Positions 8,397 to 16,224 of a stretch of 45,141 nucleotides of DNA are shown one piece after another. Each line of letters opens with the position of its first letter. Positions within the stretch are counted from its first letter, which is position 1. A program made the position numbers and the translations under genes. The notes under the pieces were generated by a model. That model was not told where the DNA came from. It made no database searches and was given only the letters and a program-made list of their open reading frames with translations. Where the stretch lies: assembly GCA_964582055.1 (NCBI GenBank), contig CAZOPT010000003.1, positions 1 through 45,141 on the forward strand, read 5' to 3'. This DNA is from JBKSMP01 sp964582055 (GTDB taxonomy: Bacteria > Verrucomicrobiota > Verrucomicrobiia > Opitutales > UBA9783).

Positions 8397-8630
8397 TTCT
8401 TTATTCAAATGATTCAATATTTCTGAACATTCTTGATCCGTTAAATTATATTCAATTTTATTATTAAGGTATTCGTGTAATTTTCTCTGAAAAACATTAT
8501 GCATTCGTAAATATATTGCAGATAGAGCGTCTTGAGTAGTATGAGGTGTTGGCCATCTCACACATTCTATTGTTGTTTCTGCATTTAAACTTCCAATAAG
8601 CAGAGTGGTGCTTATTCCGATTTGATGCAA
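8388..8630 (-). CDS. Small open frame, possibly the N-terminus of the methyltransferase-like gene
   Basis: This 80-codon frame with a TTG start at 8630 is open upstream to about 8672 without a better start. It encodes a hydrophobic N-terminus (GISTTLLIGSLNA, signal-peptide-like) and then a polar, protein-like stretch ending ECSEILNHLNKEKN. The stop TAG comes directly after a run of seven A. Removing one A would continue the frame as NKEKISPYENN, which is exactly how the methyltransferase-like frame on the far side of the gap begins. It is therefore probably the 5' part of that gene, split by a homopolymer error or a real frameshift next to the gap. As an independent gene it matches no family I recognise. 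A signal-like N-terminus on a SAM-dependent methyltransferase would be odd, so the true start may lie downstream. Confidence 0.45.
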   Translation of the reverse strand: MHQIGISTTLLIGSLNAETTIECVRWPTPHTTQDALSAIYLRMHNVFQRKLHEYLNNKIEYNLTDQECSEILNHLNKEKN

Positions 8631-8718
8631 TAATTTATTTGTTTTCGTGTGGATGTAGATCGGACAAATTCTCTAAAAATAAAGTTTTATTTTTTTCAAA
8701 AAGTGGCATAATAAAAAT

Positions 8719-9819
8719 ATGCTCTATTATTTGTGTTTATTGGAAGATGTATGGGGACCGTTTCGATTGTTTCATTACGTGACATTTCGTGGCGTAATGG
8801 CTTTGCTGACGGCTTTAATTTTCATTTTAGGCGTAGGGCCTACGGTATTTGCTTGGTTGCGTGCTAAAAAAATAAAAGATATTGTTCGAGATGTAAAAGA
8901 TATTAAAGATTTAGCTTCTCTACATGCGCACAAAGGGCAAGTCCCAACGATGGGTGGAATTGTTATTATTGGAGCTGTTGTTTTGTCAGCTTTGCTTTGG
9001 ATTCGTATTAATGCTTATGCTTATGGAGCCTTGTTTGTAGGGCTCATGTTGGGAAGTATTGGCTTTTTAGATGATGCGTTAAAGCTTAAGTATAAGAATT
9101 CAAAGGGGATTGCGAGTCATTGGAAGTGGTTTATTCAAGGTTTGGCGACCTTTATTGTATTGTATATTTTGTTAAGTACGCCAGGAGTAGGTACAAAAAT
9201 CGATGCCTTGTACCTTACTTTTCTAAAACATCCCGTGCTTACGTCTTTGCCGGCAGCACTTTTATTTTTGTACTGGTTTTTTGTAATTGCTGGTACAAGC
9301 AATGCACTCAATTTAACAGATGGTATTGATGGTCTTGCGATTGGTTGTTCTTTAACAGTAGCGGTTACTTATGCTATTTTTTCTTATGTAACAGGACACA
9401 TTGCCTTAAGTCATTACTTGCATTTACCTTATTTAAATGGCGTTGAAGAACTATCTGTGCTCTGTTTAGCTATAGTAGGGGCAAGCGTTGGATTTCTTTG
9501 GTATAATGCTTATCCTGCAGAAATTTTTATGGGGGATACCGGATCATTGGCACTAGGAGGTTGGATTGGTTGTATTGCATTGATGACCCAACAAGCATTT
9601 ACTTTAATTATTGTGGGTTTTGTATTTTTTATAGAAGCTTTATCGGTTATTCTTCAAGTTGCTTCTTACAAGCTTTTTAAGCAGCGTTGCTTCAAAATGA
9701 GTCCTTTGCACCATCATTTTGAACTCATGAAAATCCCAGAATCAAAGATTATTGTACGTTTTTGGATTATATCTTTTTTGTGTGCTTTATTGGGCTTAAT
9801 GACCTTAAAATTGCGATAA
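8719..9819 (+). CDS. mraY: Phospho-N-acetylmuramoyl-pentapeptide-transferase
   Basis: This 366-residue integral membrane enzyme forms lipid I by transferring phospho-MurNAc-pentapeptide from UDP to undecaprenyl phosphate on the inner face of the cytoplasmic membrane. Visible family landmarks are the HxxK(G)xVPTMGG-type segment (HAHKGQVPTMGG), the Asp pair in GFLDDALKLKYKNSKG, the NALNLTDGIDGLA motif, AEIFMGDTGSLALGG, and the C-terminal MSPLHHHFELMKIPESKI with the metal/substrate histidines. About ten helices are present and the length is normal. The N-terminus MLYYLCLLEDVWGPFRLF is like Verrucomicrobia homologues. CATAAT at 8707-8712 resembles a -10 box only six bases before the ATG. murD follows directly after the stop codon. 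Confidence 0.96.
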   Translation: MLYYLCLLEDVWGPFRLFHYVTFRGVMALLTALIFILGVGPTVFAWLRAKKIKDIVRDVKDIKDLASLHAHKGQVPTMGGIVIIGAVVLSALLWIRINAYAYGALFVGLMLGSIGFLDDALKLKYKNSKGIASHWKWFIQGLATFIVLYILLSTPGVGTKIDALYLTFLKHPVLTSLPAALLFLYWFFVIAGTSNALNLTDGIDGLAIGCSLTVAVTYAIFSYVTGHIALSHYLHLPYLNGVEELSVLCLAIVGASVGFLWYNAYPAEIFMGDTGSLALGGWIGCIALMTQQAFTLIIVGFVFFIEALSVILQVASYKLFKQRCFKMSPLHHHFELMKIPESKIIVRFWIISFLCALLGLMTLKLR

Positions 9820-11073
9820 ATGAAGGAACGATTAAACCAATTATTTCCTCAGTTGCGAAGAGTGGGTATTTTGGGGGCAGGAATTTCTGGTAAAGGTTGT
9901 GCGCTTTTATGTGATAAATTAGGTATTGCTTACGATCTGCTAGACGAATCAGAAAAATACTGTAAAAATCCTCATTTTGAAAATTATGATTTATGTATAA
10001 TTAGTCCAGGTTTTGCCCCTCATCATCCGTGGATACAAATCCTTCAGAGGCAAACCATTCCACATGTAACAGAAATTGATTTTGCAGCCTTATGGTTAAA
10101 AAATCCTATTATTGCAGTTACAGGGACAAATGGAAAAACTTCTGTAACGGAAGCACTTACACAAATACTTTGTTTAGCTGGGAAATCTGCATGTGCTACA
10201 GGAAACAACGGTAATGTTTTATCTGAAGTTGTTGCAAAAGGTTTAAATTTTGAAACGATTGTAGTATGCGAAATCAGTTCATATCAAGCTTGGCAATTAC
10301 GTTATTTAAAGCCTGTTTATACACTTTGGACCAACATTGAACAAGATCATATCGCTTACCATGAAAGTTTTAAGAATTATTTTGAAGCAAAAGCTAATTT
10401 GCTGAATTTGACACAAAAGTTCGCTATTTGTGGAGCAACGTTGCAACCTTATTTTAAGCATAATCCAAAAATCATTTTTGCCGATTCTCATGAGAAATTG
10501 ACTGATTGGCTTGCTCAATTTCCTCTTTGTTATTCTCAAGGTCAATGCGAAAATTTTGCTCTATTAAAAACTTTTGTTGAAGTGTTGGGTATTCCTCAAA
10601 AAACTTTAGAGCTTGGTTTAAAAACTTTCAAACAATCGCCACATCGACTTTATTGTTGTTTTAAGAAAGATGGTTGTGAATTTTGGAATGATTCTAAAGG
10701 AACGAATTTACATGCCGTAAAAGCTGCATTGGAAAGTTTAAAACATAAGACAAATGTTTACTGGATCTTAGGAGGACGTTCTAAGGGTGAAGACGTAAAA
10801 AACTTTCCGGAAGTCTTCAATTGTTTCCCTAATGTTAAAAAAATTTTTCTTGTTGGAGAAACTGGAAAAGAACTCATTAATGATATATCTTTATTTAAAG
10901 CCCAACTTGATTATGTTGCTAACCTAAAAGGGGCTTTTACGAGTTTAAAACACGTTAAACCCCCTTTTACAATTGTGTTAAGTCCCGGGTTTTCAAGTTG
11001 GGACCAATTTTCATCGTATGCCGAACGCGGCAATTTATTTGAAAATTTGGCTCAAACATTTACCTTAGGTTGA
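9820..11073 (+). CDS. murD: UDP-N-acetylmuramoylalanine--D-glutamate ligase
   Basis: This 417-residue cytoplasmic Mur ligase adds D-Glu to UDP-MurNAc-L-Ala with ATP. It shows the N-terminal Rossmann-like segment (RRVGILGAGISGKGCALLC), the ATP-binding loop VTGTNGKTS at about residues 98-106, the central-domain ICEISSYQ-type motif (VVCEISSYQAWQL), the NIEQDHIAYHESFKNYFEAKANL segment shared by MurD enzymes, and the C-terminal domain beginning near FWNDSKGTNLHAVKAAL. The length is slightly below E. coli MurD (438). The ATG follows the mraY stop without a gap, so translation is likely coupled. The other usual division/cell-wall cluster genes (murE, murF, ftsW, murG) are absent next to it, so this cluster is fragmented. 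The last 9 bases overlap the convergent gene at 11065. Confidence 0.96.
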   Translation: MKERLNQLFPQLRRVGILGAGISGKGCALLCDKLGIAYDLLDESEKYCKNPHFENYDLCIISPGFAPHHPWIQILQRQTIPHVTEIDFAALWLKNPIIAVTGTNGKTSVTEALTQILCLAGKSACATGNNGNVLSEVVAKGLNFETIVVCEISSYQAWQLRYLKPVYTLWTNIEQDHIAYHESFKNYFEAKANLLNLTQKFAICGATLQPYFKHNPKIIFADSHEKLTDWLAQFPLCYSQGQCENFALLKTFVEVLGIPQKTLELGLKTFKQSPHRLYCCFKKDGCEFWNDSKGTNLHAVKAALESLKHKTNVYWILGGRSKGEDVKNFPEVFNCFPNVKKIFLVGETGKELINDISLFKAQLDYVANLKGAFTSLKHVKPPFTIVLSPGFSSWDQFSSYAERGNLFENLAQTFTLG

Positions 11074-12336
11074 AATTAAAGAATTGCTATATTTCTTTTG
11101 ATTTTGTATCGTCGAACGATACTGCTTAGGAGAAATATAAATCGTTCCATTTTCATATTGAGTGATATAACCTTCTCGGATTAAAAGAAAAAGATTGCGT
11201 TTAAATTTAAAAATTTTTTCTGCATTTACACAATTTTCTACAGTTTTTTCTTTGTCAGAAATATTGAAAAAGGAACGTATCAAGCGATCCACTGATGAAT
11301 TTTGATTTTTTTCAATGAAATCAATAATTTGCTTTATTTCACCTGAAAATTGTGTTTGTTCATCTCGGATACGACGCTTTATTGCACATATATAAAGTAT
11401 GGTATTCTTATGTTTACCTTTACGATAAATATGGAAACCAGCTTTATGCATACGTTTTCTGCACCAGCTTGCCATTCGTGAATGTGTTTTATATTCTTTT
11501 TCTAGTTCCTGCTGTATTAAGTTTTTTAAAATAGGATCCGTCAGATCAGAAATCCTGTCTGGGTTTAGATTAAAACTCGAAACTTCATTAATTACGTTAT
11601 CTGTACAGTTTTTTATAAGGTATTTCCTTGCAGACAAACGACTCATAAAGTACAGTTCAGGATTAGACTTAAGTCGATATCGTATAGCCGATTTCATATA
11701 TTCAAGCCAATTGTTTACCTGTTTAGGATCTTTTTCATTTTTAATTCCAGAAATAAACTCTTTCCAGGAATATTTACCTGCTAACGATTCTTCATAATGT
11801 TCCTGCAGTAAATCATTATAAATATGATAATTAGGCGGTCCTAATAAAACACCTGTAAAGCCACATCGACTAATAGAAGTAAATTGTCCTTTCGGAGGTT
11901 CTATTTCTATTTTTTCGGAATAAAAGAATTTATCCCAATGTTTTGCGATGAGGTAATCACAAGCGCTTGTATAGGAAATAAAAGGCAAGTTTTCTGGAAA
12001 AACGCAATAAATACAATGATTTTCCTTAGCCTTTAAAACAATTTCATAACGTTCTGGTTTTTCCAAAAAAAGTGCTACCAACGGATTAAAGTTATACGTT
12101 ATATAACTTTTTTTTAATGTCTGTATAAGTGTATCTAAGACCGCTTTATTAGGCCTAATATCCACCATTAAGACATTTTTTTCAATGTTTAATCGTGTAT
12201 CTTCACGGTTGGATAACCATTCTTTGGATGTTTGGCTTGTCGAATTTAGTGTACTTTCTTCATATTTTTTTTCAGTCCACATGGGCCCTAATGAAAGAGC
12301 CTGTATCTTTTGCAAGATAATTTCTCTCGTATTCAA
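11065..12336 (-). CDS. Conserved protein of unknown function (PVC-type 'GVLLGPPNYH' family)
   Basis: This 423-residue, soluble, probably cytoplasmic protein has no signal peptide or membrane helix. The segment RCGFTGVLLGPPNYHIYNDLLQ (about residues 158-178) recalls a family of hypothetical proteins I remember from Verrucomicrobiota and Planctomycetota genomes. No function is assigned there to my knowledge. The C-terminal third is rich in Arg and Lys (ASWCRKRMHKAGFHIYRKGK), and ends in a segment that could be a winged-helix-like fold (FKRNLFLLIREGYITQYENGTIYIS). This hints at nucleic-acid binding, without proof. The gene is divergent from the hexapeptide-repeat gene and convergent, by 9 bases, with murD. 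No catalytic motif is recognised. Confidence 0.7.
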   Translation of the reverse strand: MNTREIILQKIQALSLGPMWTEKKYEESTLNSTSQTSKEWLSNREDTRLNIEKNVLMVDIRPNKAVLDTLIQTLKKSYITYNFNPLVALFLEKPERYEIVLKAKENHCIYCVFPENLPFISYTSACDYLIAKHWDKFFYSEKIEIEPPKGQFTSISRCGFTGVLLGPPNYHIYNDLLQEHYEESLAGKYSWKEFISGIKNEKDPKQVNNWLEYMKSAIRYRLKSNPELYFMSRLSARKYLIKNCTDNVINEVSSFNLNPDRISDLTDPILKNLIQQELEKEYKTHSRMASWCRKRMHKAGFHIYRKGKHKNTILYICAIKRRIRDEQTQFSGEIKQIIDFIEKNQNSSVDRLIRSFFNISDKEKTVENCVNAEKIFKFKRNLFLLIREGYITQYENGTIYISPKQYRSTIQNQKKYSNSLIST

Positions 12337-12429
12337 GGGAAGAAATAAAAACTATTTAGTTGTGTTTCAACTGAACATTACATACCATAGTGGAATATTT
12401 TTTATTTGTGAAGGAAAATTTTGCTATTT

Positions 12430-12933
12430 ATGGAAAATTTTGAACATTTAGCCTTTAAACCTTGTTATGGTTGCGAAACGTACGTTGCACCACAATCGGT
12501 TATCTTGGGGCACGTTATAATTGGGAATAGATGCAGTATTTGGCCTTTTGCGTCACTTCGTGGCGATATGAAACAAATCAGCATTGGAAATGGAACAAAC
12601 ATTCAAGAAAATGCTGTTGTGCATGTAAGCAGTGATGCAGATGCTCAAATCGGCGATTATGTAACTGTGGGACATGGAGCTATTGTTCATGGCTGTCACA
12701 TTGGATCTTATTGCCTTATTGGTATGCATGCTACGATTTTAGATGGTGCTAGAATTGGAGATCATTGTATCATTGGTGCTCAAACACTTGTCACCCAAAA
12801 TAAAGAAATTCCACCATATTCGCTTGTGTTAGGTAGTCCTGGGAAAGTAGTTCGTACTTTAACAGAAGATGATATAAAGCTTATAGAACATAGCGCTCAA
12901 GTCTACATTGATGCTTTGAAATATTGGATTTAA
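12430..12933 (+). CDS. Gamma-carbonic-anhydrase-like hexapeptide-repeat protein
   Basis: This is a left-handed beta-helix protein of about 167 residues with hexapeptide repeats (VILGHVIIGNRCSIWPFASLRGD, then IGNGTNIQENAVVHV, IGDYVTVGHGAIVHG and so on). The histidines in VVHV, VGHGAIVHGCHIG match the trimer-interface zinc ligands of gamma-class carbonic anhydrase/PaaY/YrdA proteins. It probably acts as a cytoplasmic metal-dependent hydratase or thioesterase-like enzyme; within this family the actual substrate is often unproven. Two starts are possible: ATG at 12430, or TTG at 12421, which has AAGGA at 12411-12415 at better spacing. I prefer the ATG because the N-terminus then matches the family length. 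It stands alone, divergent from the gene ending at 11065. Confidence 0.85.
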   Translation: MENFEHLAFKPCYGCETYVAPQSVILGHVIIGNRCSIWPFASLRGDMKQISIGNGTNIQENAVVHVSSDADAQIGDYVTVGHGAIVHGCHIGSYCLIGMHATILDGARIGDHCIIGAQTLVTQNKEIPPYSLVLGSPGKVVRTLTEDDIKLIEHSAQVYIDALKYWI

Positions 12934-12983
12934 AATTTGGTTTTTAGGAATGTTAAAGAACTTTTTCGAGGATTACAAACATT

Positions 12984-14144
12984 CTAATGTTCTGTACACT
13001 TAAGCCTTTTCAATGATTGTTCGAGTAGAGGAAGTTTTAAGTAGATGATAGAACCGGTATTTTTTTTACTTTCGATTTCAACAAAACCATTATGTTCTCG
13101 CATCACGCGTCGAACAATTAACATACCAATTCCATGACCATCAGGTTTGGAGGTGTAATTTTTTTCAGAAAGCATATTTGCGGCTTGTTCTCCAGTAATA
13201 CCGTCCCCGGAATCTGCAAAAGCAATGATAAGGTATTGCTCATCTTGCAAGCAGGAAATACGAATCCAGCCTTTCGTACCAATTGCTTCAATACAATTTT
13301 TTAATACATTAAAAATTGCTTGATGAAGTCGTGCTTTATCGATAAAAATAGGCGGTAATTGATGTGGAATATTTAAGTTTACAGCAATATTTAAATTTTC
13401 CAATTGTGGGCGAAGAACAGACAAAACACTTTCAATTACAGGTTGTATCGGTTCTTTTTTTAACTTTAATTCTTTTGGTTGGACAGCTTTTAGAAAATGC
13501 CGTATAATTTCATCTAAACGTGCAATTTCATCCTGACAAATTTTTAAAGAATGGGTTACTTTTGTTAAAATAGGAGCTTTGCTTAAAGCCCGTTGAATAA
13601 GTTGCAGATGGATAGCTATAGAATTAAGCGGATTTCCTAATTCATGTGCAACTTCTGAAGCGAGTTGTACAACAGAATCAAAACGTTCTTGTACCAATTG
13701 TTCTTCTTTTTCTTGAACCTCTTGGGTTATATCTTGCAGCAAGACTATGAAACGTTGTTCTTGGGCATGTTCAGGAAAATTTTGTATATGTAAACGAACT
13801 TGTTTTTTTTCTGGATAAACCAATTCTGCTTCTTTTGTCCAAATGTCGGGATGTAAATTTCCTTGTGTAGGGGCAAAAAACTTTTTTAAAGAAGGTAACC
13901 AATGCCAAAGAATAAACTGTTTAGTATTATCTTTTGGCAAATTTAATAAATGTGAAGCTGCTTTATTAAAAAACTCTATTCTTCCCTTTGCGTCAACTAA
14001 CAATATAGCTTCTTGTAACAAATTAAAAATAGCATCAAGTAAATTACGTTCTCGGTCAAAATACTGTAACAAATTACTTAGCTCAGCTTTGTTAAGTTTG
14101 TCTAATCGAGCATATAATTTATCTCGTACACTTTTTTTTATCAT
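12984..14144 (-). CDS. NtrB-like sensor histidine kinase
   Basis: This 386-residue cytoplasmic histidine kinase without membrane helices has three parts. A PAS domain spans about residues 33-145 (LLDAIFNLLQEAILLVDAKGRIEFFN...). A HisKA dimerisation domain carries the phospho-acceptor H167 in SEVAHELGNPLNSI. A HATPase_c domain has the N-box (HQAIFNVLKNCIEAI), G1 (DSGDGI) and G2 (GHGIGMLIVRRVM). The architecture resembles NtrB/AtoS/PilS-type kinases that partner sigma-54 response regulators. No response regulator is nearby, so the partner must be elsewhere. It overlaps the upstream pilin-like gene by 4 bases and forms the end of the gpmA-pilin-kinase operon. A role in sensing linked to the pilin-like protein is possible but only contextual. 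Confidence 0.88.
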   Translation of the reverse strand: MIKKSVRDKLYARLDKLNKAELSNLLQYFDRERNLLDAIFNLLQEAILLVDAKGRIEFFNKAASHLLNLPKDNTKQFILWHWLPSLKKFFAPTQGNLHPDIWTKEAELVYPEKKQVRLHIQNFPEHAQEQRFIVLLQDITQEVQEKEEQLVQERFDSVVQLASEVAHELGNPLNSIAIHLQLIQRALSKAPILTKVTHSLKICQDEIARLDEIIRHFLKAVQPKELKLKKEPIQPVIESVLSVLRPQLENLNIAVNLNIPHQLPPIFIDKARLHQAIFNVLKNCIEAIGTKGWIRISCLQDEQYLIIAFADSGDGITGEQAANMLSEKNYTSKPDGHGIGMLIVRRVMREHNGFVEIESKKNTGSIIYLKLPLLEQSLKRLKCTEH

Positions 14145-14674
14145 TTCAAGAGATCTGAAGGACGTTGAGAAGTTGTTGACGTGATGGGTTCTTCAAAAAT
14201 ATAGCAAACACATTCTCCAGAACTCAGTTTATCAAACTTACAAATAGATTCCATTTTTTCCTGCAAGACCTTTATTTCTGCTGATGAAAATTCCACAGGC
14301 GTTGGGATATTGGTTTGTTTTCCATCTTTAATTTTATAATGATATAACTGCAAGTAAACATGGTTCAATTTTGCTGAAATATTGCCATACCAATATGCAT
14401 TAGGAAAAATATTGGAAAAATCTGGATTAAATGGTTTCCAAAAATTTTTAAGCTTCTCAAAAGAAGACAATTTACCGCTAGATTCTGGTAAAGTCCCACG
14501 TAATTCATAATATGTTTCGATAGCCGTTTTTAAAATAACGACTTCTTGAACGAACGTATCTGCCATATGGGCTATTTTTGCACGTTTAAATGAAAAACCT
14601 GCTCCTGTTACTAAAACAGCGATACAAATGATAACCAATAAAAGTTCAATAAAAGTAAAGCCTTTACGTTTCAA
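14141..14674 (-). CDS. Type IV pilin-like / pseudopilin protein
   Basis: This 177-residue protein has a class III prepilin leader: MKRKG then FTFIELLLVIICIAVLVTGAG. It has the Gly-Phe cleavage site and Glu at +5, so prepilin peptidase and N-methylation are expected. The remaining part is a short periplasmic domain with three cysteines (CKFDKLSSGECVC) near the C-terminus, suggesting one disulfide. It is far (about 3 kb) from the T2SS operon and is not an obvious match to GspG, H, I or J. It sits between gpmA and a histidine kinase with 4-base overlaps at both ends. It may be an additional minor pilin/pseudopilin of the T2SS or of a competence-type pilus encoded elsewhere. Confidence 0.8.
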   Translation of the reverse strand: MKRKGFTFIELLLVIICIAVLVTGAGFSFKRAKIAHMADTFVQEVVILKTAIETYYELRGTLPESSGKLSSFEKLKNFWKPFNPDFSNIFPNAYWYGNISAKLNHVYLQLYHYKIKDGKQTNIPTPVEFSSAEIKVLQEKMESICKFDKLSSGECVCYIFEEPITSTTSQRPSDLLK

Positions 14675-15417
14675 TGTTGCCTCCCTTGATTAGCAACTGC
14701 TTGTTGAGCTTTAGCGATTTCTTCGGCATCTCCTAAATAATAATGTTTCAAAGGTTGTAAAGTATCATCCAATTCATAAACCAAAGGAACGCCCGTAGGA
14801 ATGTTCAGATTAAGGATATCTTCATCTGAAATCTTGTCTAAGTATTGAACTAAAGCGCGTAGAGAATTACCATGTGCAACAATGAGAACATTTGAACCGC
14901 TTGAAATTTTAGGGGCCAATGTATTATGCCAATAAGGTAATAAACGGTTTAGTGTGTCTTTTAAACATTCACATAAAGGTAAAGATGTTTCTGGCAAATT
15001 TTTATAGCGTGTATCATTCCCTGGATAACGTGGATCATTCTTTTCGAGTTCTGGTGGACGAATTGCATAACTTCTACGCCAAATACGAACTTGTTCTTCA
15101 CCATATTGAGCGGCGGTTTCGGACTTGTTTAAACCTTGAAGAGCTCCATAATGTCGTTCATTTAATTGCCATGCACGTTCTACCGGAATCCACATTAAAT
15201 CCATTTCATCTAAAGTAATCCAAAGTGTTCGAATTGCACGCTTAAGCAAAGAGGTATAAGCACAATCAAATGTAAAATTATTTTCCTTGAGCAAGCGAGC
15301 TGCATTTTGCGCTTCTTGTTTGCCTTTTTCGGTTAAATCTACATCTGTCCAGCCCGTAAAACGATTTTCCTTATTCCAAATACTTTCTCCATGCCTCAAC
15401 AAAACTAAACGATTCAT
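14671..15417 (-). CDS. gpmA: 2,3-bisphosphoglycerate-dependent phosphoglycerate mutase
   Basis: This cytoplasmic glycolytic enzyme interconverts 3- and 2-phosphoglycerate. The start chosen is the ATG at 15417 (MNRLVLLRHGESIWN), which gives about 248 residues and places the phospho-histidine at the usual position about nine residues from the start. An upstream ATG at 15453 adds 12 residues not expected in the family. Motifs seen are LRHGESIWNKENRFTGW, NERHYGALQGLNK with the catalytic Glu region, RPPEL...DPRYPGNDTRY, and the second catalytic histidine in VAHGNSLRALV. All are intact. It is the first gene of an operon with the pilin-like and histidine-kinase genes. The 4-base overlap with the pilin gene is notable because the functions are unrelated. 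Confidence 0.94.
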   Translation of the reverse strand: MNRLVLLRHGESIWNKENRFTGWTDVDLTEKGKQEAQNAARLLKENNFTFDCAYTSLLKRAIRTLWITLDEMDLMWIPVERAWQLNERHYGALQGLNKSETAAQYGEEQVRIWRRSYAIRPPELEKNDPRYPGNDTRYKNLPETSLPLCECLKDTLNRLLPYWHNTLAPKISSGSNVLIVAHGNSLRALVQYLDKISDEDILNLNIPTGVPLVYELDDTLQPLKHYYLGDAEEIAKAQQAVANQGRQH

Positions 15418-15534
15418 AAATCTCATAAAAGCATAAACAGTCCCTTTTGACAAGTCATTTTTAGGGTTAGCTCTAAGTCCACATGAGCAAATTTAGGCTT
15501 AATCTAAGAAAAAACATTTTATAAACTAAGCGGT

Positions 15535-15572
15535 AAACATCCTGCTAGAGTAGTTATTATAGGATGTTTTTT
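15535..15572 (+). terminator. Terminator-like hairpin in the gpmA upstream region
   Basis: The 9-bp perfect stem AAACATCCT (15535-15543) / AGGATGTTT (15561-15569), with a 17-base loop, is followed by six T on the plus strand. No annotated plus-strand gene ends here: gpmA starts on the minus strand and the next plus-strand gene begins near 15611-15629. It could end a short plus-strand transcript or act as a leader attenuator for the exported-protein gene. The rest of the 193-base spacer holds short inverted repeats (TAAGC/GCTTA at 15581-15600) and nothing else recognised. Confidence 0.45.
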
Positions 15573-15628
15573 GTTTTATTTAAGCGAAAAAACTTGCTTA
15601 GTCAGATTTTTTGACTTACTTCGATAGT

Positions 15629-16183
15629 GTGGAGAAGATTATTTGTTCATTTATTTTTATGTTTTTTTGTTGTTTAAATGGTCAAGAGATATGGGAACCT
15701 TTACGAGGAATGGCTTGCGATTTGAATCAGGAAAATATTTTTGATTTTGAAATTGTTTCTTTTGAAAGAGAACCGTTTTGGATTCAATATAAGGGGTTTT
15801 TTACCAAAGAAGATGGTGAAATTCGTTATTTGTTTACGGTAGAAGGACGTTCCTTAGTTCAGGTTGCGTTTCAAGAAAGGTGTTCGGAAGGATTTTCCTT
15901 AGTACAGATTAGTGATACTAAAAATGAGGTGGTTGTACATGATGCTATTGAAGGGAAGGATTATTCTTTGAAATTGGGCGAAATAACATATAGAAAGGAT
16001 CATTTTCATTGTACAATTAGAAATCTTAAAGATGATCAAATTTATACATTTTCTGATAAGGCATTGCGGTGGTTAGATGACCAAAAAAGCTTAAGTTTAA
16101 GCTATAAAGAGGATACATTAGTTTTGTTAGTCCAAAGAAAAAATGAGGTTCCTTTAGCTTTTAGATTTATGCTTGAATCTTAG
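15629..16183 (+). CDS. Small exported protein of unknown function
   Basis: This exported protein of about 184 residues has a signal peptide, MEKIICSFIFMFFCCLNG followed by QEIWEP. The start is uncertain: GTG at 15629 gives a clean signal peptide, while TTG at 15611 would add six residues; neither has a Shine-Dalgarno. The mature part is beta-rich and polar, with two cysteines (CDLNQ, ERCSEG and a later HCTIR) and no recognised domain. It lies 41 bases upstream of ychF on the same strand and about 1.7 kb upstream of the T2SS operon. It may be a periplasmic or secreted component. I do not recognise the family. Confidence 0.65.
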   Translation: MEKIICSFIFMFFCCLNGQEIWEPLRGMACDLNQENIFDFEIVSFEREPFWIQYKGFFTKEDGEIRYLFTVEGRSLVQVAFQERCSEGFSLVQISDTKNEVVVHDAIEGKDYSLKLGEITYRKDHFHCTIRNLKDDQIYTFSDKALRWLDDQKSLSLSYKEDTLVLLVQRKNEVPLAFRFMLES

Positions 16184-16224
16184 AAATTTCTGAAGTAGAA
16201 TTTATAAAATAGGATAGAGGTTGT

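Noticed and set aside
8655..8666. TAGATCGG resembling the beginning of a sequencing adapter
   Set aside because: The match breaks off after seven bases and the region reads as normal chromosomal sequence.
12948..12985. GAATGTT/AACATTC inverted repeat between the hexapeptide-repeat gene and the histidine kinase
   Set aside because: 7-bp arms with a 24-base loop and no T tract; not convincing as a terminator.
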